From the NCBI GenBank assembly GCA_012729505.1, contig JAAYDA010000003.1, forward strand, positions 1 to 44,544: a stretch of 44,544 nucleotides of DNA, in the 5' to 3' direction. The notes beneath the pieces were generated by a model. That model saw only the letters and a program-made list of their open reading frames with translations, was not told the origin of the DNA and did no database searches. This DNA is from Syntrophomonadaceae bacterium (GTDB lineage: Bacteria > Bacillota > Syntrophomonadia > Syntrophomonadales > DTU052). This document shows, one piece after another, positions 1-8,241 of this stretch; the stretch's first letter is position 1, and each line of letters starts with the position of its first letter. The position numbers and the translations under genes were made by a program.

Positions 1-132
1 AATTATCGTAGCTTTTATATATTAAACACAAATATCAATATTCCTTCATTGCATAGGAAATATAACTATAATTTATTCCATTGGGCCTTCTGCATATCTG
101 CACCAGACTTATTTCTCCCTCGGCGGGTACAC

Positions 133-178
133 AACCAAACAGACCTGTGTTTCACGTGAAACACAGGTCTGTTTGGTT
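133..178. promoter_or_regulatory. parS: parS centromere site inside a 46-bp perfect palindrome
   Basis: Bases 148-163 read TGTTTCACGTGAAACA, which is the 16-bp parS consensus bound by Spo0J/ParB. The dyad continues without mismatch to 133-178. The site lies just beyond the 3' end of the bactofilin gene and about 3.6 kb from parB. ParB should load here and spread for origin segregation. The long arms could also fold as a hairpin in RNA, but no U-run follows on either strand, so a terminator role is weakly supported. Confidence 0.92.
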
Positions 179-203
179 TAACATATTCACCTAAGTTAAT
201 CGT

Positions 204-641
204 CTATTCATTGTTCTTCTTGCCATTATCTAAATAACTCTTGTCACCTTTCTTCGGCGCCTTAAGCCTAGTAAGAGACAACTCCTTTTTCGTCTCCGCC
301 TCAGGCCAGGCCATTTTACAATTACCGGCTAATACTCCGCCTTCCTCAACGATAAACACCTTGCTGTTAACATCCCCCTTGACCTTTCCTGCCGAAGTAA
401 TTTCAATTCGTCCCGGTGATGAAATGTTTCCTTCTACTTTACCCGCCACCAGAACATTGGCACCAATCACATCACCGCAAATAAACCCTTTATCTCCTAT
501 CACCACATCACCCGAAGTCTCCAGGCAACCTTCAATCTCACCATCAACTCGCAGGGATCCGCTGGATTTTATCTCCCCTTTGATCATTACTTTTGATCCG
601 ATGATGGTATCGATACCATCATCTTTCTTTCCCTTAAGCAT
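204..641 (-). CDS. bactofilin (polymer-forming cytoskeletal protein)
   Basis: The 145-residue protein has the bactofilin core at about residues 12-110: a run of short beta-helix repeats rich in Gly, Val and Ile (for example GDVVIGDKG, AGKVEGNI), followed by a charged, Lys-rich tail. Bactofilins self-assemble into membrane-associated filaments that place cell-wall enzymes. The ATG at 641 has an AAGGAG ribosome site about 8 bases upstream. It is the last gene of a minus-strand operon after an M23 peptidase, an often-seen pairing in which the filament is thought to localise the hydrolase. Confidence 0.9.
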   Translation of the reverse strand: MLKGKKDDGIDTIIGSKVMIKGEIKSSGSLRVDGEIEGCLETSGDVVIGDKGFICGDVIGANVLVAGKVEGNISSPGRIEITSAGKVKGDVNSKVFIVEEGGVLAGNCKMAWPEAETKKELSLTRLKAPKKGDKSYLDNGKKNNE

Positions 642-664
642 ACCCGACTCTCCTTCTCTTGGTT

Positions 665-1573
665 TTAAGGCAAACAGGTCATGGGATCAATGGCCACTCC
701 ATTCTTCTCAACAGTAAAGTGCAAATGAGGTCCGGTGCTTCGCCCAGAGCTGCCTATTTTAGCAATAACCTGTCCCTTGCTGACCTTCTCGCCAACTTTA
801 ACCAGGTTCACGGAGTTATGTGCATACCAGGTCACAAATCCGCTCCCATGACGAATCTTTATTATGCGGCCCCAACCACTTTGCCATTGGGCCTCAATGA
901 CTACTCCATCAGCGGCGGCGCATATATCGGTTCCTGTGGGGGCGGCAATATCAATTCCATTGTGGAACTCTGTTTTTCGCTGACTGCGACTGAAGGGTGA
1001 GGCCCGGTATCCGAAAGCAGATGTTATTTTCCCTTCCAATGGCCAACAGTTTGGAGTTGCCCTGATAATATCAATTCGATCATTGGCTTCACTGGACAGC
1101 TGAGCGATTTCTTCTTCATGCCCGATCATGAGTTCCTGCAGACAGGACGTTTCTTCTATCAATTCATTAAGATCGGCATCTCGATTACCGCGGGAAACAG
1201 CCCCTCCCATTCCTCGTGAAGAAGTTTCTTCTCCACTTCTGTTAGGCGAACCTATCAGCTTGCGAATCTGCTCTTGCTGATCTGCTATCTGTTCCCTTTG
1301 TTCTTCTATTTCATCCAACGTTTGGCGGAGCTTCTCCATCTGTGCTGTTTGTATCTCATGACCGGCCTTAATTTTCTTAGCCTCGGCCAGGGTATCCCGG
1401 GCTTGAAAGTAAGTTATTCCCGCAAACAACAATATACCTGATAACAAGCAGCCTGCTATTATCATTCCTTTAATAAATCGTGATGACAACGAGAGTCGCT
1501 GCGGCTCAACTCCCGCCTTGCGAACAAGGATGACGGTCAAGTGATCATCCTTGCGCCTCTTAGCTTTTTTCAC
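665..1573 (-). CDS. membrane-anchored M23 family metallopeptidase
   Basis: This 302-residue protein has a basic cytoplasmic N-terminus, one membrane segment (about 35-56), a Glu/Gln-rich coiled coil (about 60-108), a Ser/Gly-rich linker and a C-terminal LytM/M23 domain (about 180-302). The zinc motifs are intact: H204 and D208 in HNGID, and H283/H285 in HLH. It should cut peptidoglycan cross-links outside the membrane. It starts with GTG, overlaps the end of the DUF4446 gene by 14 bases, and lies 23 bases upstream of the bactofilin, so the three genes are probably translated from one mRNA. Confidence 0.9.
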   Translation of the reverse strand: MKKAKRRKDDHLTVILVRKAGVEPQRLSLSSRFIKGMIIAGCLLSGILLFAGITYFQARDTLAEAKKIKAGHEIQTAQMEKLRQTLDEIEEQREQIADQQEQIRKLIGSPNRSGEETSSRGMGGAVSRGNRDADLNELIEETSCLQELMIGHEEEIAQLSSEANDRIDIIRATPNCWPLEGKITSAFGYRASPFSRSQRKTEFHNGIDIAAPTGTDICAAADGVVIEAQWQSGWGRIIKIRHGSGFVTWYAHNSVNLVKVGEKVSKGQVIAKIGSSGRSTGPHLHFTVEKNGVAIDPMTCLP

Positions 1574-2078
1574 TTCTTCCCCCAGTGTTTCTAGCCTGAT
1601 TAATGGCCTGTTTTTCTTCCTGGCTTAAGGGATGAGATGATGCAAACCCTTCCACTTCCTTGGAATACACCCTTGTTTCACGGCTGCCATGAATTCCGGT
1701 GAGAACCAAGCCTGTCCCATAATCATTAAGGAGAGCTACGGAAAAAGAAAGGTCTCCTCCCATTTCCCTAAAAGCTTTATATCTAACTATTCCAACCCGA
1801 CTGATATGATCCATCATTCGCTTTTCATCATGCTTAATCCTTTGTTCCAGGTCAAAAACCTGCTGGTCCAGATAAGATTGCCGAGTGGTAACCTGTTGCA
1901 GGATGGACTCCAGGTTACCCTCCTGGTAGGATTCCATCAAACCGGTATAGTAGCTGAGCAGCTTGCTTAGTTTGCGGTTCCTCAGCCACATAATAAAGTA
2001 AATAAACAAAAAGGAAATCGTCAAAGCTATTTGAACCCAAGTGATGTTATTATTAATAATAGAATATAGCTCATTCAT
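1560..2078 (-). CDS. DUF4446 family membrane-anchored protein
   Basis: The protein has 172 residues if started at the ATG at 2078, which follows a G-rich ribosome site (eight G about 10 bases upstream). An in-frame TTG at 2096 is possible but has no site. It has an N-terminal membrane segment (about residues 14-33), then a helical and probably coiled-coil region, then a compact domain containing a YGTGLVLTGIHGSRETRVY stretch typical of DUF4446. In Firmicutes this family commonly neighbours parA/parB. The molecular function is not established. It is the first gene of the DUF4446, M23 peptidase, bactofilin operon. Confidence 0.8.
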   Translation of the reverse strand: MNELYSIINNNITWVQIALTISFLFIYFIMWLRNRKLSKLLSYYTGLMESYQEGNLESILQQVTTRQSYLDQQVFDLEQRIKHDEKRMMDHISRVGIVRYKAFREMGGDLSFSVALLNDYGTGLVLTGIHGSRETRVYSKEVEGFASSHPLSQEEKQAINQARNTGGRSEKS

Positions 2079-2108
2079 TATGCTGTCCCCCCCCAACCTA
2101 TGTATCCA

Positions 2109-2138
2109 ATAATATCAATAGTAGGAGGACAGACTCAA
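2109..2138 (-). promoter_or_regulatory. possible promoter of the DUF4446-M23-bactofilin operon
   Basis: On the minus strand, TTGAGT (2133-2138) and TATTAT (2109-2114) are 18 bases apart and lie about 30 bases upstream of the ATG at 2078. This is a reasonable sigma-A type promoter by eye only. Confidence 0.4.
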
Positions 2139-2219
2139 CCACAAAATTATTTGCGGGGTTGCTGATCAGCGATAATATCTTGGGGTAAGTTGTCAGGGAA
2201 AATGTCATTCCCACAATCT

Positions 2220-2358
2220 GGAACCCAGGTGCGGGGACACGGAATGAATTCAAACGTAGTCAGGCGGGATCCAAATCTCATTAGAGATTTGTGCTTCCCG
2301 CTTGGTTCGACGTGGAGCGCTGAACCATTGATACCACTAAATTTTTGTGCCAGGGGGT
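2220..2358 (+). promoter_or_regulatory. structured leader upstream of larC (family not recognised)
   Basis: The 286 bases between the DUF4446 start and larC have no gene I can support. The larC-proximal part is rich in complementary arms. GCGGGA (2263-2268) pairs with TCCCGC (2296-2301) and encloses CAAATCTC/GAGATTTG around an ATTA loop. GGTTC/GAACC arms follow. This could be a leader RNA or a terminator-like element. I could not match it to a known riboswitch class, and it lacks the T-box core. Confidence 0.35.
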
Positions 2359-2364
2359 TAGTTT

Positions 2365-3546
2365 ATGAAGATTATATACTTTGACTGTTTTTCCGGAATC
2401 AGCGGTGATATGCTATTGGGCGGACTGGCAGACCTGGGGGCTGATTTAAGCTTGGTACAAGACCAGCTCAACGAATTCCTGCCGCAAAAGATTGAACTGC
2501 AGGTCACCTCCCGATTAGTAAACGGCATAAGGGGCACTGATGCAGCAGTAATAAGTGAGCCGGCTTCATCTTATAAGCACCTGCCCGATTTATTGAAGAT
2601 TGTAGGGAAATCACCCTTAACCCCGGCTGAGAGAGACACTGCTGCCCACGTTTTTACTCGTTTAGCAGCCGCCGAAGCCCATATTCACGGAGTTTCATTG
2701 AACGAAGTTCATTTCCACGAACTGGGTGCAATCGATACCCTGGTAGATGTAATCGGTTTTTTCCTGGCGGTAAGACAGTTATCTATTGATGAATTTTTCT
2801 GCTCCCCCTTGCCATTGGCAAGAGGTATTGCCCCTATGTGCCACGGACATTATCCCCTGCCGGCACCTGCCACCATGGAGCTGTTAAAGGGAGTTCCCTG
2901 TTATGGCGTAGAATCAGAAATAGAATTAATAACCCCCACCGGTGCCGCTATAGCAACCACTGTATGCAGCAATTTCGGTCCCTTTCCTCCGGCAATCACT
3001 GAAAGAATTGGCTATGGAGCGGGAAAGAAGCAGCGCCCTGATGTGCCCAATCTAATCAGAGTCATTTCCGGCCAATTAACACCTAAAGCTTACAAAGAGG
3101 AAATGGTTGCCATTATCGAAACTAATATTGACGATATGAATCCCGAATATTTATCGCGTTTATTCGAGCGGTTTTTTCAAATTGATGGAGCTTTAGACAT
3201 TTTAGTACAAAATGTCATGATGAAAAAGAACCGCGCCGGTTTCCAGATTCAGTGTATAGTCAGACCGGATACCATCACCAGCTTTGTTGATCTTATCCTG
3301 GCGGAAACCAGCACTTTAGGCGTTCGTCATCGCCTGGAGCATAGAACAGTTCGGCCGCGCCGCCTTCAGCAGCTTTCTACCCGCTGGGGACCGGCAACAG
3401 TAAAGGTTTGGACAGACCGAGATGGGTCGGCAAGGTTTGCCCCCGAATATGATTCCTGCCGAAATCTGGCCGAAATAGCCGGAGTCTCACTGCCCAGAGT
3501 GTATGAAGAAGTATGGCGCCTAGCCGACAAGGAGCTAGGGGAATAA
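2365..3546 (+). CDS. larC: LarC, nickel insertion protein for the nickel-pincer nucleotide cofactor
   Basis: The 393-residue protein carries the family's N-terminal MKIIYFDCFSGISGDM signature and a His-rich stretch (NEVHFHELGAIDTLVDVIG) around residues 110-130. The C-terminal domain contains ETNIDDMNPE and MKKNRAG. LarC inserts nickel, using CTP, into the pyridinium bisthiolate cofactor of lactate racemase and related enzymes. Domains that are split by a frameshift in some lactobacilli are here one continuous frame. The ATG follows a GGGGG ribosome site. No larA, larB or larE is nearby, and the gene runs opposite to both neighbours. Confidence 0.9.
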   Translation: MKIIYFDCFSGISGDMLLGGLADLGADLSLVQDQLNEFLPQKIELQVTSRLVNGIRGTDAAVISEPASSYKHLPDLLKIVGKSPLTPAERDTAAHVFTRLAAAEAHIHGVSLNEVHFHELGAIDTLVDVIGFFLAVRQLSIDEFFCSPLPLARGIAPMCHGHYPLPAPATMELLKGVPCYGVESEIELITPTGAAIATTVCSNFGPFPPAITERIGYGAGKKQRPDVPNLIRVISGQLTPKAYKEEMVAIIETNIDDMNPEYLSRLFERFFQIDGALDILVQNVMMKKNRAGFQIQCIVRPDTITSFVDLILAETSTLGVRHRLEHRTVRPRRLQQLSTRWGPATVKVWTDRDGSARFAPEYDSCRNLAEIAGVSLPRVYEEVWRLADKELGE

Positions 3547-3632
3547 GAGGGAAGGGATCAAAGCTCCTTATTCCTGCTGATACCGGTATGATAACAATTG
3601 CTTTCTGCCGCTTATTCGGAGTATTTCGCAAC

Positions 3633-3669
3633 AAAAAACCGGTTGCTATATAACCTTAATGCAACCGGT
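3633..3669 (-). terminator. rho-independent terminator of the parA-parB operon
   Basis: On the minus strand a perfect 9-bp stem, ACCGGTTGC/GCAACCGGT (3661-3669 with 3638-3646), is followed by six T (3638-3633). It lies about 85 bases beyond the parB stop codon, so transcripts read through the parS site before ending. Confidence 0.85.
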
Positions 3670-3737
3670 AAAAAGAGGGCGCCTGTAATGGCTAATCCCC
3701 CTGTCAGGGTTAATATTCTCGGAACCGTTAAGCAGAA

Positions 3738-3753
3738 TGTTTCACGTGAAACA
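3738..3753. promoter_or_regulatory. parS: parS centromere site adjoining the parB stop codon
   Basis: TGTTTCACGTGAAACA is an exact match to the parS consensus and ends two bases before the last base of the parB stop codon. A parS site in or beside spo0J is also known from Bacillus subtilis. Together with 148-163 it gives two sites within 3.6 kb on the left side of oriC. Confidence 0.95.
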
Positions 3754-3754
3754 T

Positions 3755-4579
3755 TTAGATACTCAATCCCAATATCTCCATTATCCTGCTTAGCTCCTCA
3801 TCATCCCGAAAGTCCACCTCGATGCGGCCTCCGGTTTTCTGCATCGTTACCCGGACCCGGGTGCCCAAAGCGTCCTCCAGACACCGTTCTGCCGCCAGCA
3901 AATTGGGATCCTTAAGGTTCTTTACCTTCAGCTTTTTACTGAGTCCTTCGCTCTCCCGGACCGACAGCCCCTGCCCGACAATTTTGCGAGCCATGTTAAT
4001 CTGATTGGTTTCGCCCACCGCCGATAAAACCGCCCGCGCATGGCCGGCAGTAAGCTGGCCGCTTTCCACCATTTCCTGTATCTCCTGAGGAAGATTCAAT
4101 ATCCTTATTGAATTAGTTATGTAAGAGCGGCTCTTACTCAAACGACGAGCCAGTTCTTCCTGCGTATATCTGTAGCGGTCCATCATTTCCCGAAATGCCA
4201 AGGCCTCTTCAATGGGATTAAGGTCCTCTCTTTGCAGGTTTTCAATCATCGCCGCTTCGCGAGCCATACTGTCATCCATGGGTTTCACCATCACCGGCAC
4301 CTGTTCCAGCCCGGCCCTGACTGCCGCACGGAGCCGCCGTTCCCCTGCTATCAATTCATATTGACCATCTTCAAGGGGCCGCACCAATAAAGGCTGTAAA
4401 ATCCCGTGTTCTTTAATCGAAGCAGCCATCTCCTCCAGGGCATCCTGGTTAAAGTTTTTCCTGGGCTGATCTCCTCTGACAACAATTCTGCTAATGCTAA
4501 CCTGTTGATCCATTGCTTCAGCTGAATGGTCTCCAGAAAACAAAGCATCCAGTCCTTTTCCCAATCCTCGTTTACTCAC
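3755..4579 (-). CDS. parB: ParB/Spo0J chromosome partitioning protein (CTPase, parS-binding)
   Basis: The 274-residue protein has all ParB parts: the N-terminal ParA-stimulating segment (GLGKGLDALF, 5-14), the CTP-binding domain with GERR (79-82) and ENLQRE (113-118), a helix-turn-helix (about 138-160) that reads parS, and a C-terminal dimer domain. It loads at parS and slides as a clamp to organise the origin and recruit SMC. The GTG start has AAGGAAG upstream and overlaps the end of parA by 8 bases. Confidence 0.97.
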   Translation of the reverse strand: MSKRGLGKGLDALFSGDHSAEAMDQQVSISRIVVRGDQPRKNFNQDALEEMAASIKEHGILQPLLVRPLEDGQYELIAGERRLRAAVRAGLEQVPVMVKPMDDSMAREAAMIENLQREDLNPIEEALAFREMMDRYRYTQEELARRLSKSRSYITNSIRILNLPQEIQEMVESGQLTAGHARAVLSAVGETNQINMARKIVGQGLSVRESEGLSKKLKVKNLKDPNLLAAERCLEDALGTRVRVTMQKTGGRIEVDFRDDEELSRIMEILGLSI

Positions 4580-5333
4580 GTTCCAACACTTCCTTGGCTA
4601 AATCTTGATAAACCTCAGCACCTTTGGATTTAGGATCATATATCATTATGGGTTTGCCAAAACTGGGGGCCTCACTAAGCCGCACATTCCGGGGAATAAT
4701 AGTTTTGTAAACTTCCCGCCTGAAGTGCCGCTTCACCTCATCCACTACCTGAATGGCCAGATTAGTACGCCCATCAAACATGGTCAATACAATGCCTTCG
4801 ATTTTTAATGATGGGTTCAACCGTCTTCTTACTAAGTAAATACTATGCATTAGCTGGCTCAATCCTTCTAAAGCATAATATTCACATTGAATGGGAATTA
4901 AAACCGAGTCACTGGCCGACAGGGCATTGAGAGTAATAAGTCCCAGAGAAGGAGGGCAATCGATAATGATATAATCGTACTCATTTCTTAATCCCTCTAA
5001 AGCACGTTTCATCAAAAGTTCGCGTTCTTCCAGGGAGGCTAATTCAACCTCGGCACCGGCCAGCTGAATAGTGGCTGGCAATACGTCCAAATTAGTAACA
5101 CTGGAGCTTTGAATCACGTCTTTAGCAGGAATTTCTTCGATCAGAACATTGTATAGCGAAGCCTTAAGCCGTTTGCGGTCAATCCCCAAGCCACTGGTAC
5201 AGTTCCCTTGTGGATCAGCATCGACTAACAACACCTTCTTGCCCATAAGGGCTAATCCACAACCAAGATTAACTACAGTGGTAGTCTTGCCGACGCCCCC
5301 TTTTTGATTGGCAACAGCCACAATCTTCGCCAC
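4572..5333 (-). CDS. parA: ParA/Soj chromosome partitioning ATPase
   Basis: This deviant Walker-A ATPase has KGGVGKTT at residues 11-18 and the Walker B-like DCPPSLG further on. I place the start at the GTG at 5333, which has GAGGTG six bases upstream and gives a 253-residue protein beginning MAKIVAVANQKGG. An in-frame ATG 21 bases earlier lacks a ribosome site and would add an atypical tail. Soj binds DNA as an ATP dimer, is triggered by Spo0J, and in Bacillus also modulates DnaA. Confidence 0.96.
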   Translation of the reverse strand: MAKIVAVANQKGGVGKTTTVVNLGCGLALMGKKVLLVDADPQGNCTSGLGIDRKRLKASLYNVLIEEIPAKDVIQSSSVTNLDVLPATIQLAGAEVELASLEERELLMKRALEGLRNEYDYIIIDCPPSLGLITLNALSASDSVLIPIQCEYYALEGLSQLMHSIYLVRRRLNPSLKIEGIVLTMFDGRTNLAIQVVDEVKRHFRREVYKTIIPRNVRLSEAPSFGKPIMIYDPKSKGAEVYQDLAKEVLERE

Positions 5334-5694
5334 AAAGTTCACCTCACAGTTCATAAGTTCATAACTTAAGTCTAATTTCTCTTAATGATATCATTATTCC
5401 TTCCGATTTAGGAGGTAAGAGAAGGGAAGTTAGATGTGAGAGGCAAACAGCGGCACGAGCTCAGTGGTTCAGTCAGGACATAGGTAACACTTTAATCTGT
5501 GTTCATTCTGCGTTTTAAAATTTTAGACGCTGATTTACGCTGATTAACACAGATATGTTATGAATTTTTTTGTTGTTTTTGGTTTCACTGATTCAGACAA
5601 AGAAACATCGTTCTCTTTTACTCCTAACATCTCCCCGTTTCACCATAGGAGAATTCGGCTTCCGCCTCACTCTTTTCGCCTCTCTCCTTACCAA
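5334..5694. other. rsmG-parA intergenic region with a dyad repeat element
   Basis: This 361-base gap contains no convincing gene. At 5495-5554 the arms ATCTGTGTT (5495-5503) and AACACAGAT (5546-5554) are exact inverted copies. The right part also carries a short direct repeat, GCTGATT twice, 10 bases apart. It resembles dispersed intergenic repeats rather than a promoter or a terminator. I see no clear parA promoter. Confidence 0.4.
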
Positions 5695-6342
5695 TCACCT
5701 TATCGGCCTCTTTTTGGCCAGGCCTCCCCGGCGGGGATAACGATCCGGGGTCTCCTTGATCTTCTCTATTAAAGCTAAAGACCTGGGTTTCTCCGCAATT
5801 TCATATTCCTTAACCTGGCTTATAACGCCACCCATACTATCCAAAGCCACCTTGCTTTCGTCAATTTCCTCCATAATTCGAGCGCCCTTCCAAGCCACTA
5901 AAATACCACCAACCTTAAGCAAGGGTAATCCCCATTCTAATATGGTGGAAAGGCCGGCCACCGCCCGGCAGGTAACCACGTCAAAACCGGCCCGGTATTC
6001 ACTTTTCCGCGCCAGCTCTTCAACCCTTCCTCTAATGACCTTAGCATTCTGAACCGGAAGGCTATGTTGTATTTCTATTAAAAACCCCGACTTTTTTAGG
6101 TCCGACTCCACCATTACGAAGCTGCATTCCGGCTCCGCCAGGGACAGGGGAATAGCAGGGAATCCCTGACCACTGCCAATATCCAACACACTACGACCCT
6201 TCAGCTCCATAAAATCCAACAATGCCAGACTATCGGCAATATGGTCACCCATCTCATCAGCCGTGGTTTGCCGGCTGATAAGATTTTGCGTCTTGTTGGC
6301 CTCCGTCAGCATGACCACATATCTTTCAAGCATTTCTTTCAT
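5695..6342 (-). CDS. rsmG: RsmG, 16S rRNA (guanine-N7) methyltransferase
   Basis: The 215-residue class I methyltransferase has SAM motif I VLDIGSGQG at about 52-60 and the GidB-typical LISRQT and VTCRAVAGL segments. It methylates G527 (E. coli numbering) of 16S rRNA. It is shorter than many family members at the N-terminus, but an in-frame stop precedes the ATG at 6342, so the start cannot move upstream. It begins three bases after the mnmG stop codon, in the classic mnmE-mnmG-rsmG-parA-parB order. Confidence 0.95.
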   Translation of the reverse strand: MKEMLERYVVMLTEANKTQNLISRQTTADEMGDHIADSLALLDFMELKGRSVLDIGSGQGFPAIPLSLAEPECSFVMVESDLKKSGFLIEIQHSLPVQNAKVIRGRVEELARKSEYRAGFDVVTCRAVAGLSTILEWGLPLLKVGGILVAWKGARIMEEIDESKVALDSMGGVISQVKEYEIAEKPRSLALIEKIKETPDRYPRRGGLAKKRPIR

Positions 6343-6345
6343 TAA

Positions 6346-8229
6346 CTATTCCTGCCTTCGCCTTTTTTCAAGATTGATCAGCAGCACGCTGATGTCCGCC
6401 GGAGAAACCCCCGCTATTCGCGAAGCCTGACCCACCGATAAAGGCTTGATCTTGTTCAATTGATGGCGGGCTTCGGTAGATAAGCCCGCTATCTCATTAT
6501 AATTAAGCTCCGGCGATAATTTCTTGTTCTCCATAGCTTCAAAGCGAAGCACCTGCTCATTTTGCTTCTTTATATAGCCCTCATAACCACACTCGATTGC
6601 AACCTGCTCCAGCACCTCTTGTTCCACCTGGTCACTGATAAAGCCGCTATTTACCAGATCCTCAATGGATATTTCCGGCCTTTTCAGCACCTGCCATAGA
6701 CTGACCTTGTCCTTTAATGGCGGAAATCCCTTCTCCTTCAGAATACTATTCAAAGCTTCATCAGCAGTACCGGCAGTACGAGAGTGCAGCTCATCAGTCA
6801 GCTCTTGGATGGCCTGTTTTTTTTGACTAAACCTTTTATAGCGGGCCTGATCCGCCAATCCCAGCTGATACCCTAATTCTGTAAAACGGAGGTCGGCATT
6901 ATCCTGTCTCAGGACTAATCGATACTCGGCCATAGAAGTCATCGAACGGTAAGGAGCATCCAGTTCCTTGTTTACCAGATCATCTATCAGCACCCCGATA
7001 AAGCCTTCGGACCTTTTAATCACCAAGGGCGCCTTCTCTCTAATATATGAAACCGCATTAATTCCCGCTATCAACCCCTGGGCAGCCGCCTCTTCATACC
7101 CGGAGGTTCCGTTAATCTGTCCCGCCGTAAAAAGACCCGGCACATCCTTACACTCCAGAGAGGGCAGTAGTTGAGTCGCGAAAACATAATCATACTCAAT
7201 GGCATACCCGGTCCTGATAATTCGAGCGTTTTCCATTCCGGGAATACTGTGAAGAACCTCCACTTGGACATCCTCCGGCAAGCTGGTATTCATTCCCTGG
7301 ACATAATACTCATGGCCCTGCCTTCCTTCCGGCTCAAGAAAAATCTGGTGGAATTCTTTATCTGCAAACCGCACCACCTTGTCCTCAAAGGATGGGCAAT
7401 GCTTTGGCCCAATTCCTACGATAACCCCCGAATACATGGGAGAGCGATGCAGATTATCCCTGACTAAACCATGGGTCATCGGATTGCTGTGGGTCAGCCA
7501 GCAAGATATCTGCGGCCTTAAGACCCGGGGACTCATAAAAGAAAAGTTAAGCATCTCCTTATCTCCCGGTTGTTCTTCCATACGGGAAAAATCCAGGCTT
7601 CTGCCGTCAACTCGCGGGGGAGTGCCGGTTTTAAACCGACCTAGGCGCAGCCCCAGATTCATAAGGGCCTGGGAGAGTCTCCCGGCCTGAAACTGGCCGT
7701 TAGGACCACCCTCATAGCTTAAATCTCCCACCACTATACGAGATTTCAAATAGGTTCCCGTGGTTACTATCAGGCATCGGGTGCCAAAGCGAGCGCCGGT
7801 CCGGGTAAAAACTCCGCTAATCCGGCCATCACTCATTTCTATCTCCACCACTTCAGCCTGAATCACTTCCAGCAGCTTCTGGGACAATAAGGTGTTGGTC
7901 ATAGCCAGCTGATAATCCCTTTTATCAGCCTGGGCTCTTAACGCTCTAACCGCAGCCCCTTTTCCGGTATTCAACATTCTCATCTGAAGACTAGCCTTGT
8001 CAATGTTCAGGCCCATTTCTCCGCCCAGAGCATCAATCTCCCGCACCAGCTGGGCTTTAGCCGGTCCTCCGATGGACGGATTACAGGGCAGGGAAGCAAT
8101 AGTATCCAGGCTTAAGGTAAGAAGGAGGGTCTCACAACCCATTCGGGCCGTTGCCAAAGCCGCCTCACAACCGGCGTGACCTGCGCCAACCACAATTACT
8201 TCATATTCTCCGGCCTGGTAATAACTCAT
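6346..8229 (-). CDS. mnmG: MnmG, tRNA uridine-34 modification FAD protein
   Basis: The 627-residue protein begins with a Rossmann FAD motif (VVGAGHAGCEAA, 13-24). It also has the SLPCNPSIGG signature, and GTPPRVDGRS further on. The C-terminal helical domain binds MnmE and tRNA. With MnmE it makes 5-(carboxymethyl)aminomethyl-uridine at the wobble base. Length is normal. Its ATG is 12 bases after the mnmE stop. Confidence 0.97.
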   Translation of the reverse strand: MSYYQAGEYEVIVVGAGHAGCEAALATARMGCETLLLTLSLDTIASLPCNPSIGGPAKAQLVREIDALGGEMGLNIDKASLQMRMLNTGKGAAVRALRAQADKRDYQLAMTNTLLSQKLLEVIQAEVVEIEMSDGRISGVFTRTGARFGTRCLIVTTGTYLKSRIVVGDLSYEGGPNGQFQAGRLSQALMNLGLRLGRFKTGTPPRVDGRSLDFSRMEEQPGDKEMLNFSFMSPRVLRPQISCWLTHSNPMTHGLVRDNLHRSPMYSGVIVGIGPKHCPSFEDKVVRFADKEFHQIFLEPEGRQGHEYYVQGMNTSLPEDVQVEVLHSIPGMENARIIRTGYAIEYDYVFATQLLPSLECKDVPGLFTAGQINGTSGYEEAAAQGLIAGINAVSYIREKAPLVIKRSEGFIGVLIDDLVNKELDAPYRSMTSMAEYRLVLRQDNADLRFTELGYQLGLADQARYKRFSQKKQAIQELTDELHSRTAGTADEALNSILKEKGFPPLKDKVSLWQVLKRPEISIEDLVNSGFISDQVEQEVLEQVAIECGYEGYIKKQNEQVLRFEAMENKKLSPELNYNEIAGLSTEARHQLNKIKPLSVGQASRIAGVSPADISVLLINLEKRRRQE

Positions 8230-8241
8230 TATCCTTCCCCC

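Noticed and set aside
241-1000. Plus-strand frames over the bactofilin and M23 genes
   Set aside because: They are antisense shadows. The minus-strand products have clear families and ribosome sites.
2220-2358. T-box or NiCo riboswitch assignment for the larC leader
   Set aside because: The T-box core sequence is absent, and I could not match the conserved NiCo elements, so I leave the family open.
2190-2384. 64-codon plus-strand frame before larC
   Set aside because: It lacks a ribosome site and family, overlaps the larC start and crosses strong inverted repeats better explained as a structured leader.
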